From assembly GCF_019880245.1 (NCBI RefSeq), contig NZ_CP082286.1:700521-764520 (forward strand): a DNA stretch of 64,000 bases, written 5' to 3'. A model generated the notes under the pieces. The model did no database searches, had not been told where the DNA came from, and saw nothing but the letters and a program-made list of their open reading frames with translations. Positions 43,448 through 52,884 of this stretch are shown piece by piece. Origin of the DNA: Halobaculum roseum (GTDB lineage Archaea; Halobacteriota; Halobacteria; Halobacteriales; Haloferacaceae). The stretch's first letter is position 1. Each line of letters begins with the position of its first letter. The translations under genes were made by a program, and so were the position numbers.

Positions 43448-44476
43448 ATGCGGACCGTTGTTTTGCACGAGCCCGGCCAGTTCGAGATGCGGGAACGGGA
43501 GCGACCGGAGCCGGCCGCCGACGAGGTCCTCGTCGCCGTCAGGGACGTGGGCATCTGCGGCTCCGACGTTCACTACTACGAGCACGGTCGGATCGGCGAC
43601 TACGTCGTCGAGGACCCGCTTATTCTGGGCCACGAGAGCGCGGGAGAGGTTGTCGCCGTCGGCGAGAACGTCGAAACGCTGGCGCCGGGCGCCCGCGTGA
43701 CGCTCGAACCGGGGGTCCCGTGTCGGCAGTGCCGCCACTGCAAGCGCGGGGAGTACCACCTCTGCACGGACGTCGAGTTCATGGCGACGCCGCCCCACGA
43801 CGGGGCCTTCGCCGAGTACGTCTCCTGGCCGGCGGACTTCGTCTACGAACTCCCGGAGGCCGTCTCGATGCGGGAGGGCGCGTTATGTGAGCCCCTGAGC
43901 GTCGGCATCCACGCCTGTCGCCGCGGCGATGTCGGCGTCGGCGACACGGTGCTCGTCACGGGCGCCGGCCCGATCGGGATGCTCGCGATGGAGGCCGCAC
44001 GCGCGGCCGGGGCGACCGATATCCTCGTCTCCGACGTCGTCGGGTCGAAACTGGACCGTGCGCTCGACCGGGGAGCCGACCGCGTCATCCATGTCACGGA
44101 GACCGACCTCGACGCGGCCGTCGACGAGTACACCGACGGCGTCGGCGCGGACGTCGTCGTCGAGGCGTCCGGCGCCGAGCCGTCCATCGAGTCGACGCTC
44201 GACGCCGTGCGACGCGGCGGGACAATCGTCCTCGTCGGGCTCGCCGACGAGGCGGAGGTTCCCCTCGACGTCCTCGAGATCATCGACAACGAACTCGACG
44301 TCCACGGGTCGTTCCGCTACGCGAACACCTACGACGCCGCCGTCGACCTCCTCGCCGACGGAACCGTCGACGTGGAGGGGATCGTCGACTTCACGGATCC
44401 CCTCGAGGAGATCGACGCCGCGTTCCGACGCTCGATGGAGCGAGACACCGTCAAGGGGATGATCTCGATCCGCTGA
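43448..44476 (+). CDS. Sorbitol/xylitol-type zinc dehydrogenase
   Basis: This is 342 residues from the ATG at 43448. The stretch GICGSDVHYYEHGRIGDYVV and LGHESAGEVVAVGENV is typical of polyol dehydrogenases. Structural zinc CRQCRHCKRGEYHLC; Rossmann VLVTGAGPIGMLAMEAA. It is a second MDR enzyme, distinct from that at 34523. It likely oxidises a polyol or reduces a ketose with NAD. It is divergent from the SDR gene across 168 bp, where a shared promoter region is expected. Confidence 0.88.
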   Translation: MRTVVLHEPGQFEMRERERPEPAADEVLVAVRDVGICGSDVHYYEHGRIGDYVVEDPLILGHESAGEVVAVGENVETLAPGARVTLEPGVPCRQCRHCKRGEYHLCTDVEFMATPPHDGAFAEYVSWPADFVYELPEAVSMREGALCEPLSVGIHACRRGDVGVGDTVLVTGAGPIGMLAMEAARAAGATDILVSDVVGSKLDRALDRGADRVIHVTETDLDAAVDEYTDGVGADVVVEASGAEPSIESTLDAVRRGGTIVLVGLADEAEVPLDVLEIIDNELDVHGSFRYANTYDAAVDLLADGTVDVEGIVDFTDPLEEIDAAFRRSMERDTVKGMISIR

Positions 44477-44539
44477 GGCGACCCGATCGCCGGTCGAACG
44501 ACCGATTCCGGACGTAGCGGGTGTCGCGCCGAACCCCCC

Positions 44540-45691
<1,152 letters not shown>

Positions 45692-45897
45692 ACCGCCGTA
45701 TCTCCGAGGGGCGACTTGAATGATGGGCTGCAAACGGGGACGGGAGCAGGCTCGGACTCTCGACCGCCGTCCCACGCGGACGTACCGGCGGACTCACACG
45801 GAGGTGAGAAGGACCGTTCGCCGTTCGCCGTCGCGGTCTCCCTTCGGTCGACCGCGCTCTCGCCGCGCTTATTCGCGTCCACCACCCATTCGGAGGT

Positions 45898-46419
45898 ATG
45901 AGCGCCCCCCACCGCAACGACATCGCACCCGCGAGCGTCTCGGTCTCCCTCCGCGAGGAGGGTGTCGAGGTCGAGTACCTCGACGGCCGCGTCACCTTCT
46001 ACCACGGCGTCCCGAAGGTCGTCGAGGACACCCTCACCACCCCGCCGGGCAAGGAGACCCACGTGCTCGTCACCGACCCCTCCGAAACCGAGGGCGTGTT
46101 GCTGTACGTGAACGACCTGAAGACGCACGACGACATCCTCGAGCAGACCGGCGTCGGCCGCGTCATCCTCGGCGAGGGCGACGAGGAGGAGCTGTTCCCG
46201 GGCGTCACCGCTCGGCGTCCGGGCGGCCAGCGCACCGAGATCGAGGCCGACCCCGAGGTCGCCGGCGGGCGCGTGTTCGCCTTCGTCGAGGACGACTGGG
46301 GCGAACAGAGCTACGAGTTCGCCGCGGGCGACGACGGCGCCGACGCGCGCGACGCGGACGGCGAGTCGAGGACGGACGCGGACCGCGCCGGCGACGCCGG
46401 AAGCGACGGGGACGAGTGA
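45898..46419 (+). CDS. DUF5796 family protein
   Basis: This is 173 residues. The first 135 form a compact conserved part (VSVSLREEGVEVEYLDGRVT, FYHGVPKVVEDTLTTPPGKE, VLLYVNDLKTHDDILEQTGV) typical of haloarchaeal DUF5796. The last 40 are low-complexity and acidic (DARDADGESRTDADRAGDAG). Soluble; function unknown. One base separates it from the next gene, so the two are co-transcribed. Confidence 0.85.
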   Translation: MSAPHRNDIAPASVSVSLREEGVEVEYLDGRVTFYHGVPKVVEDTLTTPPGKETHVLVTDPSETEGVLLYVNDLKTHDDILEQTGVGRVILGEGDEEELFPGVTARRPGGQRTEIEADPEVAGGRVFAFVEDDWGEQSYEFAAGDDGADARDADGESRTDADRAGDAGSDGDE

Positions 46420-46420
46420 G

Positions 46421-46654
46421 ATGAGCCTCCGGAAACCGTGGCGGGATCTGGACCGATCGGCGGCCGCGGCCGCGCCGGACCGCTTCGGCGTCTACGAGCT
46501 GGGCGACGACGACGGGGAGCCGGTCGGGTACGGGGTCGGCGTCCTCCGCGACGAAGTGAAGGAGGCGCTGGGCTATGGCGACGCCGCGAAGGTGCGCTGG
46601 CTCGTCGCGGAGTCGCGCGAGCACGCCGAGCGGCTCGCTGACGACCGGTTCTGA
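46421..46654 (+). CDS. DUF7508-type small protein
   Basis: This is 77 residues (RFGVYELGDDDGEPVGYGVG, LRDEVKEALGYGDAAKVRWL). The VYELGD...G-x-G-V-L-R-DEV pattern resembles GIY-YIG-like small haloarchaeal proteins filed under DUF7508, but catalytic GIY-YIG residues are not complete. Directly follows the DUF5796 gene in the same transcript. Function unknown. Confidence 0.8.
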   Translation: MSLRKPWRDLDRSAAAAAPDRFGVYELGDDDGEPVGYGVGVLRDEVKEALGYGDAAKVRWLVAESREHAERLADDRF

Positions 46655-46702
46655 TCCCCCCTCTTCGCCGTCGGAACCGCGACGATGCGGCGGTGACGGA
46701 CG

Positions 46703-46837
46703 TTACTGGAGGTACGAGGGGTCCTCCGCGTCGCAGTGTTCCTCGTGCTGTTCGGCGTCGTCGGGGTCGTCGAACAGCAGGCCGCAGGCGTCACACTGGT
46801 ACCAGGTCATGTCGTCACGCTCCGTTGCCGTGACCAT
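46703..46837 (-). CDS. Small zinc-finger protein (44 residues)
   Basis: ATG at 46837, stop at 46703. The reading frame contains TWYQCDACGLLFDDPDDAEQ and HEEHCDAEDPSYLQ: a CxxC pair followed by a His...His/Cys group, so a single C2H2-like zinc finger with acidic flanks. Such very small zinc fingers are common in haloarchaea. It may bind nucleic acid or protein; the role is unknown. Converges on the DUF7508 gene. Confidence 0.75.
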   Translation of the reverse strand: MVTATERDDMTWYQCDACGLLFDDPDDAEQHEEHCDAEDPSYLQ

Positions 46838-46923
46838 AGGTAGCATTCGACTCGCCGAGGGTAAATCGCTACCGGCGGCGCGCCGTCATCTCCGTCGGCG
46901 CCGGCGCCGGCGCCGTCCGGGGG

Positions 46924-47376
46924 TCAGAAGTCGGGGAGGTCGTCGGGCGCTTCGAACTCGCTCTCCCAGTCGACGTACTCCTCCTTCAGCACCTCGCAGA
47001 CGACCTGTCCGAACTCGGTGAGGGCGGCGTTGATCGCCGACACCTGCCCCCAGCTTTCGAGGTCCGGGTGGAGGTCGCGCTCCTTCCAGTCCTCGGGGAT
47101 GCCCGGCGCGTGGTAGCCGACGCGGTCGGCGAAGTCGTCCCAGAAGAAGTCGAACCGCTCGAACAGCCCCAGGTCGCCGGCGATCCGCCACGTGTCGGCG
47201 TCGATGTCGGCGTCCGCTGCCCACCGGTCGAACGCCTCCTCCCACGCGCCCTCCTCCAGAAACGTCTCCAGCTCCTCGCGGTGGTACTCGTCGCCGGCGA
47301 CCTCCGTGTCGTCGTACTGGCTCGGGTCGACCGTCGACAGGGTCGGCGTCGGCGGGGTGTCGGCGTCGAGGCTCAT
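46924..47376 (-). CDS. Haloarchaeal hypothetical protein
   Basis: This is 150 residues from the ATG at 47376. Acidic and soluble, rich in Trp and Phe: YHREELETFLEEGAWEEAFD, FERFDFFWDDFADRVGYHAP, LHPDLESWGQVSAINAALTE, VCEVLKEEYVDWESEFE. It is helical with a clear conserved-protein look but no motif I can tie to a function. It diverges from the protease gene at 47541. Confidence 0.75.
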   Translation of the reverse strand: MSLDADTPPTPTLSTVDPSQYDDTEVAGDEYHREELETFLEEGAWEEAFDRWAADADIDADTWRIAGDLGLFERFDFFWDDFADRVGYHAPGIPEDWKERDLHPDLESWGQVSAINAALTEFGQVVCEVLKEEYVDWESEFEAPDDLPDF

Positions 47377-47540
47377 GCCCGTGCGTACCCCCGCGCGGGG
47401 CAAATGCCTGCCGGAGCGATCGGCCGCGATCGGGTCGGTTCCCCTCGGACAGCCTCGGACCGCCTCGGACCGCGACCCCCCAACGGGACACGGTGGCCGA
47501 GAGCGCCGGAGTTATTCGGATCAGGGCCATAGCGTGGTTC

Positions 47541-48647
47541 ATGCCAACACGACGCGACGTTTTGGCGGGGCTCGCGAGCGCGGGCGCCGTCGGCGCCGCC
47601 GGCTGCGTGCAGGTGGGCTCCTCCGACGCCGCGCCGCGGGCGACCGACACGAACGGGACGGCGGGCGCCGACGCCGACGGAAACGGCGCCGCGTCGGCGG
47701 GGACAGAGACCGACGTGTACCGGTCGACCATCGAGTCGGTCGTCGGGATCCTCAACTACGGCCCGAGCGGCCCCCAGGGGAGCGGCTCCGGCTTCGTCGC
47801 GGGCGACGGCTACGTCGTCACGAACCAGCACGTCGTCGCCGGCGCGAGCGAGGTGAAGCTCCGGTTCCAGGGGAACACGTGGCGCGACGCCGAGATCGTC
47901 GGCACCGACGCCTACTCGGATCTCGCGGTGTTGCGCGCCGAGGACCGCCCCGAGTCGGCGACGCCGCTGTCGTGGGTCGACACCGACCCCGAGCCGCCGG
48001 TCGGAACGCCCGTCATGGCGATCGGCTCGCCGTACGGCTTCAGCGGCTCCGCCTCCACAGGGATCATCTCCGGCGTCGACCGAGTGCTGTCGGCGCCGAA
48101 CAACTTCACCGTCGCCGACTCGGTGCAGACCGACGCGGCGCTCAATCCCGGCAACTCCGGCGGGCCGCTGGTCACCGACGACGGGGACGTCGCGGCGGTC
48201 GCCGCCCGCGGCGGCGGCGACAACATCGGCTTCGGCGTCTCCGCGGAGCTGTCGAAGCGCGTCGTCCCCGAACTCGCCGAGAGCGGGGAGTACGACCACC
48301 CCTACATGGGGGTGCGCCTGATCGAGGTGAGTCCGGTCATCGCCGAAGCGTACGATATCGACGACGTGGGCGGCGTGCTCATCGTCGAGGTCGTCGAGGA
48401 CGGGCCCGCCGCCGGCACCCTCCGGGGGACGGAGGGATCGACCTCCGTCGACGGCGTCAGCGTGCCCACCGGCGGCGACGTGGTCGTCGGGATCGGCGGC
48501 ACCGACGTGGAGGTGCAAGCGGACCTCTCGAACTACCTCGCGTTGGAAGCCTCCCCCGGCGAGTCGGTGGAGTTCACCGTGCTTCGCGACGGGTCCGAAA
48601 CGACCGTCTCGTTCGAACTCGGGGAGCGTCCCGACCCCGGCGTCTGA
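47541..48647 (+). CDS. HtrA/DegP-type serine protease, Tat lipoprotein
   Basis: This is 368 residues from the ATG at 47541. Twin-arginine signal PTRRDVLAGLASAGAVGAAG with lipobox AAGC, so outward-facing and lipid-anchored. Trypsin-like triad: His in VVTNQHVVAGA, Asp in DAYSDLAVLRA, Ser in LNPGNSGGPLVTD. A C-terminal PDZ domain (VLIVEVVEDGPAAGTLRGTE) recognises substrate ends. It would degrade or refold damaged proteins outside the membrane. A Thr/Ala/Gly linker follows the lipobox. Confidence 0.92.
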   Translation: MPTRRDVLAGLASAGAVGAAGCVQVGSSDAAPRATDTNGTAGADADGNGAASAGTETDVYRSTIESVVGILNYGPSGPQGSGSGFVAGDGYVVTNQHVVAGASEVKLRFQGNTWRDAEIVGTDAYSDLAVLRAEDRPESATPLSWVDTDPEPPVGTPVMAIGSPYGFSGSASTGIISGVDRVLSAPNNFTVADSVQTDAALNPGNSGGPLVTDDGDVAAVAARGGGDNIGFGVSAELSKRVVPELAESGEYDHPYMGVRLIEVSPVIAEAYDIDDVGGVLIVEVVEDGPAAGTLRGTEGSTSVDGVSVPTGGDVVVGIGGTDVEVQADLSNYLALEASPGESVEFTVLRDGSETTVSFELGERPDPGV

Positions 48648-48682
48648 ACTCCGGTCGACTCCCCTGAATTTCGGCCGACTCG

Positions 48683-51208
48683 CTATCGTCCGTCGGGGTC
48701 CGTCCCGTTCGCGTCGCCGCTCGTCCCGTTCGCGTCGCCGCTCGTTCCGTTCGTCTCGCCGCTCGTTCCGTTCGTCTCGCCGCTCGTCCCGTTCGCGTCG
48801 CGCTCCTTCCCGTTCGTCTCGCCACCGTCCGCGACCGCCGATCCCTCGTCGAACTCGACGCCGTCGGGGTCGTCGACCGCGTCCTCGGCCGTAGGGGGCG
48901 CCGCGCCGCCCTCGGCCGTGTCCTCGGCGGCGGTCTCGAAGCTCCCGGCCAGCTCCCGCAGGTCGGCCGCCCGCTCGGCAAGGCGCTCGACCTCGCCGCT
49001 CACCTGGTTCAGCGACGCGGACTGCTCGGCGGCCGCCGCCGACACGCTCTCGGCCTCCGCGGCCGCCTCCTCGCTCACGCTCGCGACCTCGTCGGCCATG
49101 GCGACGACCTCCTCGGCGCTGGCGGCCTGGTCGTCGGCGGCCGTGGAGATCGACTGGACGCCGTCGTTGGCCTCCTCGACGGCCTCGACCACGTCGCCCA
49201 GCGCGCCAAGGCCGGCCTCGATCGTCTCGGCGCCCTCCTCGACGCGCTCGGTGGTCTCCTCGATGTCGTCCACGGCGTCCGCGGTCGACGACTGTACCGC
49301 CTCGATCCGGTCGGCGATCCGGCCGGTTGCCTCTCGCGTCTCGGTGGCGAGCGTCTTGACCTCCTCGGCGACGACGGCGAAGCCGTCGCCCTCCGCGCCG
49401 GCACGGGCGGCCTCGATGGAGGCGTTCAGCGCCAGCGTGTTCGTCTGCTCGGCGATGTCGTCGATCAGGTCCACGATGTCGCCGATCGCGGTCACCTCGG
49501 ATTCGAGGCCGCGGACGACCTCGGCGGTCGTCTCGGTCTGATCCTCGATGGCTTCCATCTCCGCGACGGCGTCGTCCGCGAGCGCGGCGCCGCGCTCGCC
49601 GCGTTCGGCGGCCTCCTCGCTCACGTCCGCGACCTGGTCGGCGGTGGCTGCGACCTCCTCGACGGCCGCCGAGAGGTCGGACATCTCGCCGGTCACCTCC
49701 TGGAGGTGGCTCACCTGCTCGTCGACGCCCGCGGCGATCTCGTCGGTCGAGTCGGCGACCTCGCCGGCCGCGCGCTCGGCCTCGGCGACGCCGGCGTCGG
49801 CCTCCGCGCTCGCGCTCGCGACCGCGGCGGCGACGCGGTCGACCTCGCCGACGGTCGCCGACAGCTCGTCCATCATCTCGTTGAACTCCGTCGCGATCCG
49901 GGCCATCGACTCGTCGTCGACATCGGCGTCCATCCGGGCGGTGAGGTCGCCCTCGGCGGCCCGCTCCATGGTCTCGCCGTACGACTCGGCGGCGTCGGCG
50001 AGCGCCTCGTTCGTCGCCCGCATCTCCGCGATCAGCGACCGGAGGTCCTCGCGCATCTCCGCGAGCGCGTCGCCGAGGTCGCCCGGCACGTCACGGTCGA
50101 GCACCGGGGCGTCGAACTCGCCGTCGGCGACGACGGTCGCCTGCGCGGTCGCGGTCGCGAGGTAGCGGCGGACCTCCTCGAAGGATCCCTGGACCGCGCC
50201 GACCTCGTCGATCCGGTCATCCGCGTCGCCGCCGGCCGCGTCGGTGTCGCCGGCAGCCAGCGCCTCCGCCCGGGCCGCGAGATCGCGCAGCGTCCGCGAG
50301 GTCGACCGGCCCATCGTCACGCCGATGAGCAGGAAGCCGAGCGCGGCGAGGCCGATGACGGATCCCAGCGCCGTCTGCACCTGCGTCACGAGCCCGTAGG
50401 CGACCGACTGCGGCACCGACCTGACGACGACCCAGTCGGTCCCCTCGACGGGCGCGTACGCCATCACGGTGCCCGACTCGGCCATGTCGTGGGCGCCGGC
50501 GGTCTCGGCCCCCTCGGTGATCGCGTGGGAGTCGACGCCGCCGGCGAACGTCCCGGTCAACGCCGCGGGATCGGAGGCGAGGTGGATCGCGGCGTCCTCG
50601 CTGTCGACGACGCGGAGGCTCCCGTCCGACTCGACCGTCGTCCCGCCGGCGACCGCGCTCGCGTCGACGGTCATCACGACCGCGTTCGCGGTGCCGGGAA
50701 CCCAGCTCGCGAACGCGATCCGGTGGGCCCCTTCGTGCTCGTAGGTCTTCGAGAGCACGGAGCCCGTCGGCGGGATCGCGGCGAGGTCGCTCGCGCCGGA
50801 CTCCCACCGGATGTGGTCCAGCGAGGACCCGACGGCGTCGTCGCTCGTGCTCCGCTCGACGCGCATCGAGTCCTTGTTCACGTAGTGGAGGGCGGCGACC
50901 GAGTCCGGGAGCTTCCGGTGTTCGAGCTCGATCGTCGTCTTGACCGCGTCGGCGTCGCCGGCGTCGGCCTTCAGCTGCTGGGAGACGAGCCGGACGGTCC
51001 GCTCGTTGTTGTCGATCCAGATCGACACCTCGCTGGCGGTCGTCTCGGCGTTCGCGGTCAGGTCGTCGTGGGTTCGATCCGTCAACTGTGCGGCGACCTG
51101 TCCCTGGAGAACGACCCCGGCGCCCGTGACGATCAACAGCGTCGCCAGCGTGAGCGCCGTGAACTTCCGGAGGTACGTCCGTCTGAGGACGTCTGGAATA
51201 CGGCTCAT
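48683..51208 (-). CDS. Htr methyl-accepting chemotaxis transducer
   Basis: This is 841 residues. Membrane helix about 18-40, an extracellular dCache-like sensor to about 275 ([40 protein letters not shown]), second helix near 283-303, two HAMP-like segments, then a long signalling coil whose tip contains [20 protein letters not shown] and [20 protein letters not shown]. It would sense an external ligand and control CheA. The C-terminus has a 7-residue tandem repeat ([14 protein letters not shown]). Ligand unknown. Confidence 0.92.
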   Translation of the reverse strand: MSRIPDVLRRTYLRKFTALTLATLLIVTGAGVVLQGQVAAQLTDRTHDDLTANAETTASEVSIWIDNNERTVRLVSQQLKADAGDADAVKTTIELEHRKLPDSVAALHYVNKDSMRVERSTSDDAVGSSLDHIRWESGASDLAAIPPTGSVLSKTYEHEGAHRIAFASWVPGTANAVVMTVDASAVAGGTTVESDGSLRVVDSEDAAIHLASDPAALTGTFAGGVDSHAITEGAETAGAHDMAESGTVMAYAPVEGTDWVVVRSVPQSVAYGLVTQVQTALGSVIGLAALGFLLIGVTMGRSTSRTLRDLAARAEALAAGDTDAAGGDADDRIDEVGAVQGSFEEVRRYLATATAQATVVADGEFDAPVLDRDVPGDLGDALAEMREDLRSLIAEMRATNEALADAAESYGETMERAAEGDLTARMDADVDDESMARIATEFNEMMDELSATVGEVDRVAAAVASASAEADAGVAEAERAAGEVADSTDEIAAGVDEQVSHLQEVTGEMSDLSAAVEEVAATADQVADVSEEAAERGERGAALADDAVAEMEAIEDQTETTAEVVRGLESEVTAIGDIVDLIDDIAEQTNTLALNASIEAARAGAEGDGFAVVAEEVKTLATETREATGRIADRIEAVQSSTADAVDDIEETTERVEEGAETIEAGLGALGDVVEAVEEANDGVQSISTAADDQAASAEEVVAMADEVASVSEEAAAEAESVSAAAAEQSASLNQVSGEVERLAERAADLRELAGSFETAAEDTAEGGAAPPTAEDAVDDPDGVEFDEGSAVADGGETNGKERDANGTSGETNGTSGETNGTSGDANGTSGDANGTDPDGR
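48703..48808 (-). repeat. 21-bp tandem repeats at the 3' end of the transducer gene
   Basis: About four to five in-frame copies of a 21-base unit (CGTTCGCGTCGCCGCTCGTC and variants with CGTTCGTCTC) encode the heptad [14 protein letters not shown]. Copy number is likely to vary between strains without changing the frame. Confidence 0.75.
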
Positions 51209-51347
51209 ATCCCTCGTTTTCGCGAGGGGTATTTACGCCTCAGCCCTCGGCTATCAGTTCGGAAAACTGCCGTATCGGCGCGTGTTAGCGCCGGGCATGG
51301 GTCGAACGCCCGGCGTGGACGCCCGGCGTGTTCGGCCGGGATCGGCG

Positions 51348-51890
51348 TCAGCCGAGCCGTTCGCTCACGTCGGCCAACTGTGCCCGCCGTTCCTCGGTCG
51401 CCTCCGCGCGCAGCGCCGCCTCCTCGGGCGTCGGGCAGTCGAGGTCCGGGACGGGCGTCGGCGAGCCCTCCTCGTCGAGCGCGACGAAGGTCAGAAACGA
51501 GGTGGTCGTCCGCCGCTCCTCGCCCGTTCGGGGGTTCTCGGCGCGCACGTCGACCTTCACGTCGACGCTGGTGCGGCCGGTGTTGAACACGTACGCCTCC
51601 AGCACCGCCACCTCGCCGAGATCGATGGGCGCGATGAAGTCGACATGGTCCATCGAGGCCGTCACGCACTGGCGCCGCGAGAAGCGCATCGCCGCGATGG
51701 CGCCGCAGATGTCCATCCAGTGCAGCACCGCGCCCCCGAGCGCCCGCCCGAGGTTGTTGGTGTCGTTGGGGAGCAGCAGCTCCGTCATCTCGGTGTAGGA
51801 GGCCGCGAGCGTTCCCTCGCCGTCCTCGTGGTCGTCATCGTCGCCGGGTCGGTCGACGGTTCCGTCGACGGTCTCGTCGGCGTCACTCAT
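51348..51890 (-). CDS. Acyl-CoA thioesterase (hotdog fold)
   Basis: This is 180 residues from the ATG at 51890; the longer upstream frame is a shadow. Hotdog core: YTEMTELLLPNDTNNLGRAL, GAVLHWMDICGAIAAMRFSR, VTASMDHVDFIAPIDLGEVA, EAYVFNTGRTSVDVKVDV. The N/D-Asn-x-x-Gly region and the central helix match YciA/BFIT-type acyl-CoA hydrolases, which release CoA from acyl-CoAs in the cytoplasm. Acidic N-terminal 25 residues are extra. Confidence 0.88.
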   Translation of the reverse strand: MSDADETVDGTVDRPGDDDDHEDGEGTLAASYTEMTELLLPNDTNNLGRALGGAVLHWMDICGAIAAMRFSRRQCVTASMDHVDFIAPIDLGEVAVLEAYVFNTGRTSVDVKVDVRAENPRTGEERRTTTSFLTFVALDEEGSPTPVPDLDCPTPEEAALRAEATEERRAQLADVSERLG

Positions 51891-51974
51891 ACCGCGTCCT
51901 TCCGACGGCGCCGGTATCAAGCCCTGCGGTCCGCCCGAACCGTTATGCGGCGCTCCATCGAAGAATGACCCGTG

Positions 51975-52175
51975 ATAACGAACCGCGAGATATCGTCGCG
52001 GGCGGTGTTCGAGGAGGCCCTCGACGAGCTGGTCGAGTCGGCGCGCGCGAACGACGTTCCCGACGAGGCGCTGGCGGAGGCGCTGCGCACGCGGGCGGTC
52101 GGAGTCGACGAGGGCGGAGCCGAGGAGAGCAGCGAAACCGACCGGAGCGCCGCCGCCGGCGACGCTCAGCGGTAG
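51975..52175 (+). CDS. Small conserved haloarchaeal protein
   Basis: This is about 66 residues. The core ITNREISSRAVFEEALDELV, ESARANDVPDEALAEALRTR is strongly helical and has the look of a conserved haloarchaeal small protein. Start is uncertain: GTG 51972 or ATA/other; an overlapping ATG at 51965 is in another frame. The tail is acidic and converges with the bifunctional-nuclease gene (10-bp overlap of ends). Function unknown. Confidence 0.6.
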   Translation: MTNREISSRAVFEEALDELVESARANDVPDEALAEALRTRAVGVDEGGAEESSETDRSAAAGDAQR

Positions 52176-52708
52176 CGGAAGTCGTCGTCCGCGTCCGACT
52201 CCGAGCGCCCCGCATCGCGGTCGTCGGGGTCGGTACCGTGCGGTCGGTGGTCGTCGTCGTCGGGGTCGCCGTCGTCGTCGACATCGACCGACTCCGGCGG
52301 CTGTCCGGCGGCGTCGACCACCTCGTCGCTGACGCGGATCGGGCACTCGAGGCGCGCGGCGATGGCGATGGCGTCGCTCGGACGCGCGTCGAACACGAAC
52401 CGGTCGGGCTCGCCGTCGACGTAGCGTTCGGCTGTGAGCTTGCCGTAGAAGGTTCCCTCGACGATGTCGTCGATCCGGACGGAGTCGACGGCGCCGCCGA
52501 ACTCCGTCACCATCTCGACGAGCAGGTCGTGGGTGAGCGGGCGGTCGAACTGGTCGCCCGCGAGCGCGCCGCGGATGGAGCGCGCCTGGTCCGGTGTCAC
52601 GAAGATCGGGAGGTACTCCCCGCGCGCCCGGAGCACGACCGCGGGCACCTCCTCGCCGCCCGGCCCCGCCCCCACGCCGATGCCGGCGACCTCGGCCTCG
52701 TGGTCCAT
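52166..52708 (-). CDS. Bifunctional nuclease (DUF151) family protein
   Basis: This is 180 residues from the ATG at 52708. DUF151 core: VVLRARGEYLPIFVTPDQAR, THDLLVEMVTEFGGAVDSVR, FYGKLTAERYVDGEPDRFVF, ARPSDAIAIAARLECPIRVS. The DARPSDAIAIA motif is diagnostic. Plant and bacterial relatives have nuclease activity; archaeal function is not settled. Asp/Arg-rich C-terminal tail of about 40 residues. Confidence 0.88.
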   Translation of the reverse strand: MDHEAEVAGIGVGAGPGGEEVPAVVLRARGEYLPIFVTPDQARSIRGALAGDQFDRPLTHDLLVEMVTEFGGAVDSVRIDDIVEGTFYGKLTAERYVDGEPDRFVFDARPSDAIAIAARLECPIRVSDEVVDAAGQPPESVDVDDDGDPDDDDHRPHGTDPDDRDAGRSESDADDDFRYR

Positions 52709-52884
52709 ACGCACACCACGCGGCCCGGGCTTGAATACCTACCGCGGCGTCCCGAACCGGGGCAATCGGTCAGCCCGACGACCACCCGCGACCCGGGAGA
52801 TGAGACTCCGACAGGCGTATACGGACCGGACGGAAAGACGCCGCCAATGACCACCGGAACCGGACCGTACGCGGGGTGGCGGCC

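Noticed and set aside
46205-46624. 139-codon minus-strand frame
   Set aside because: Arg-rich shadow of the DUF5796 and DUF7508 genes.
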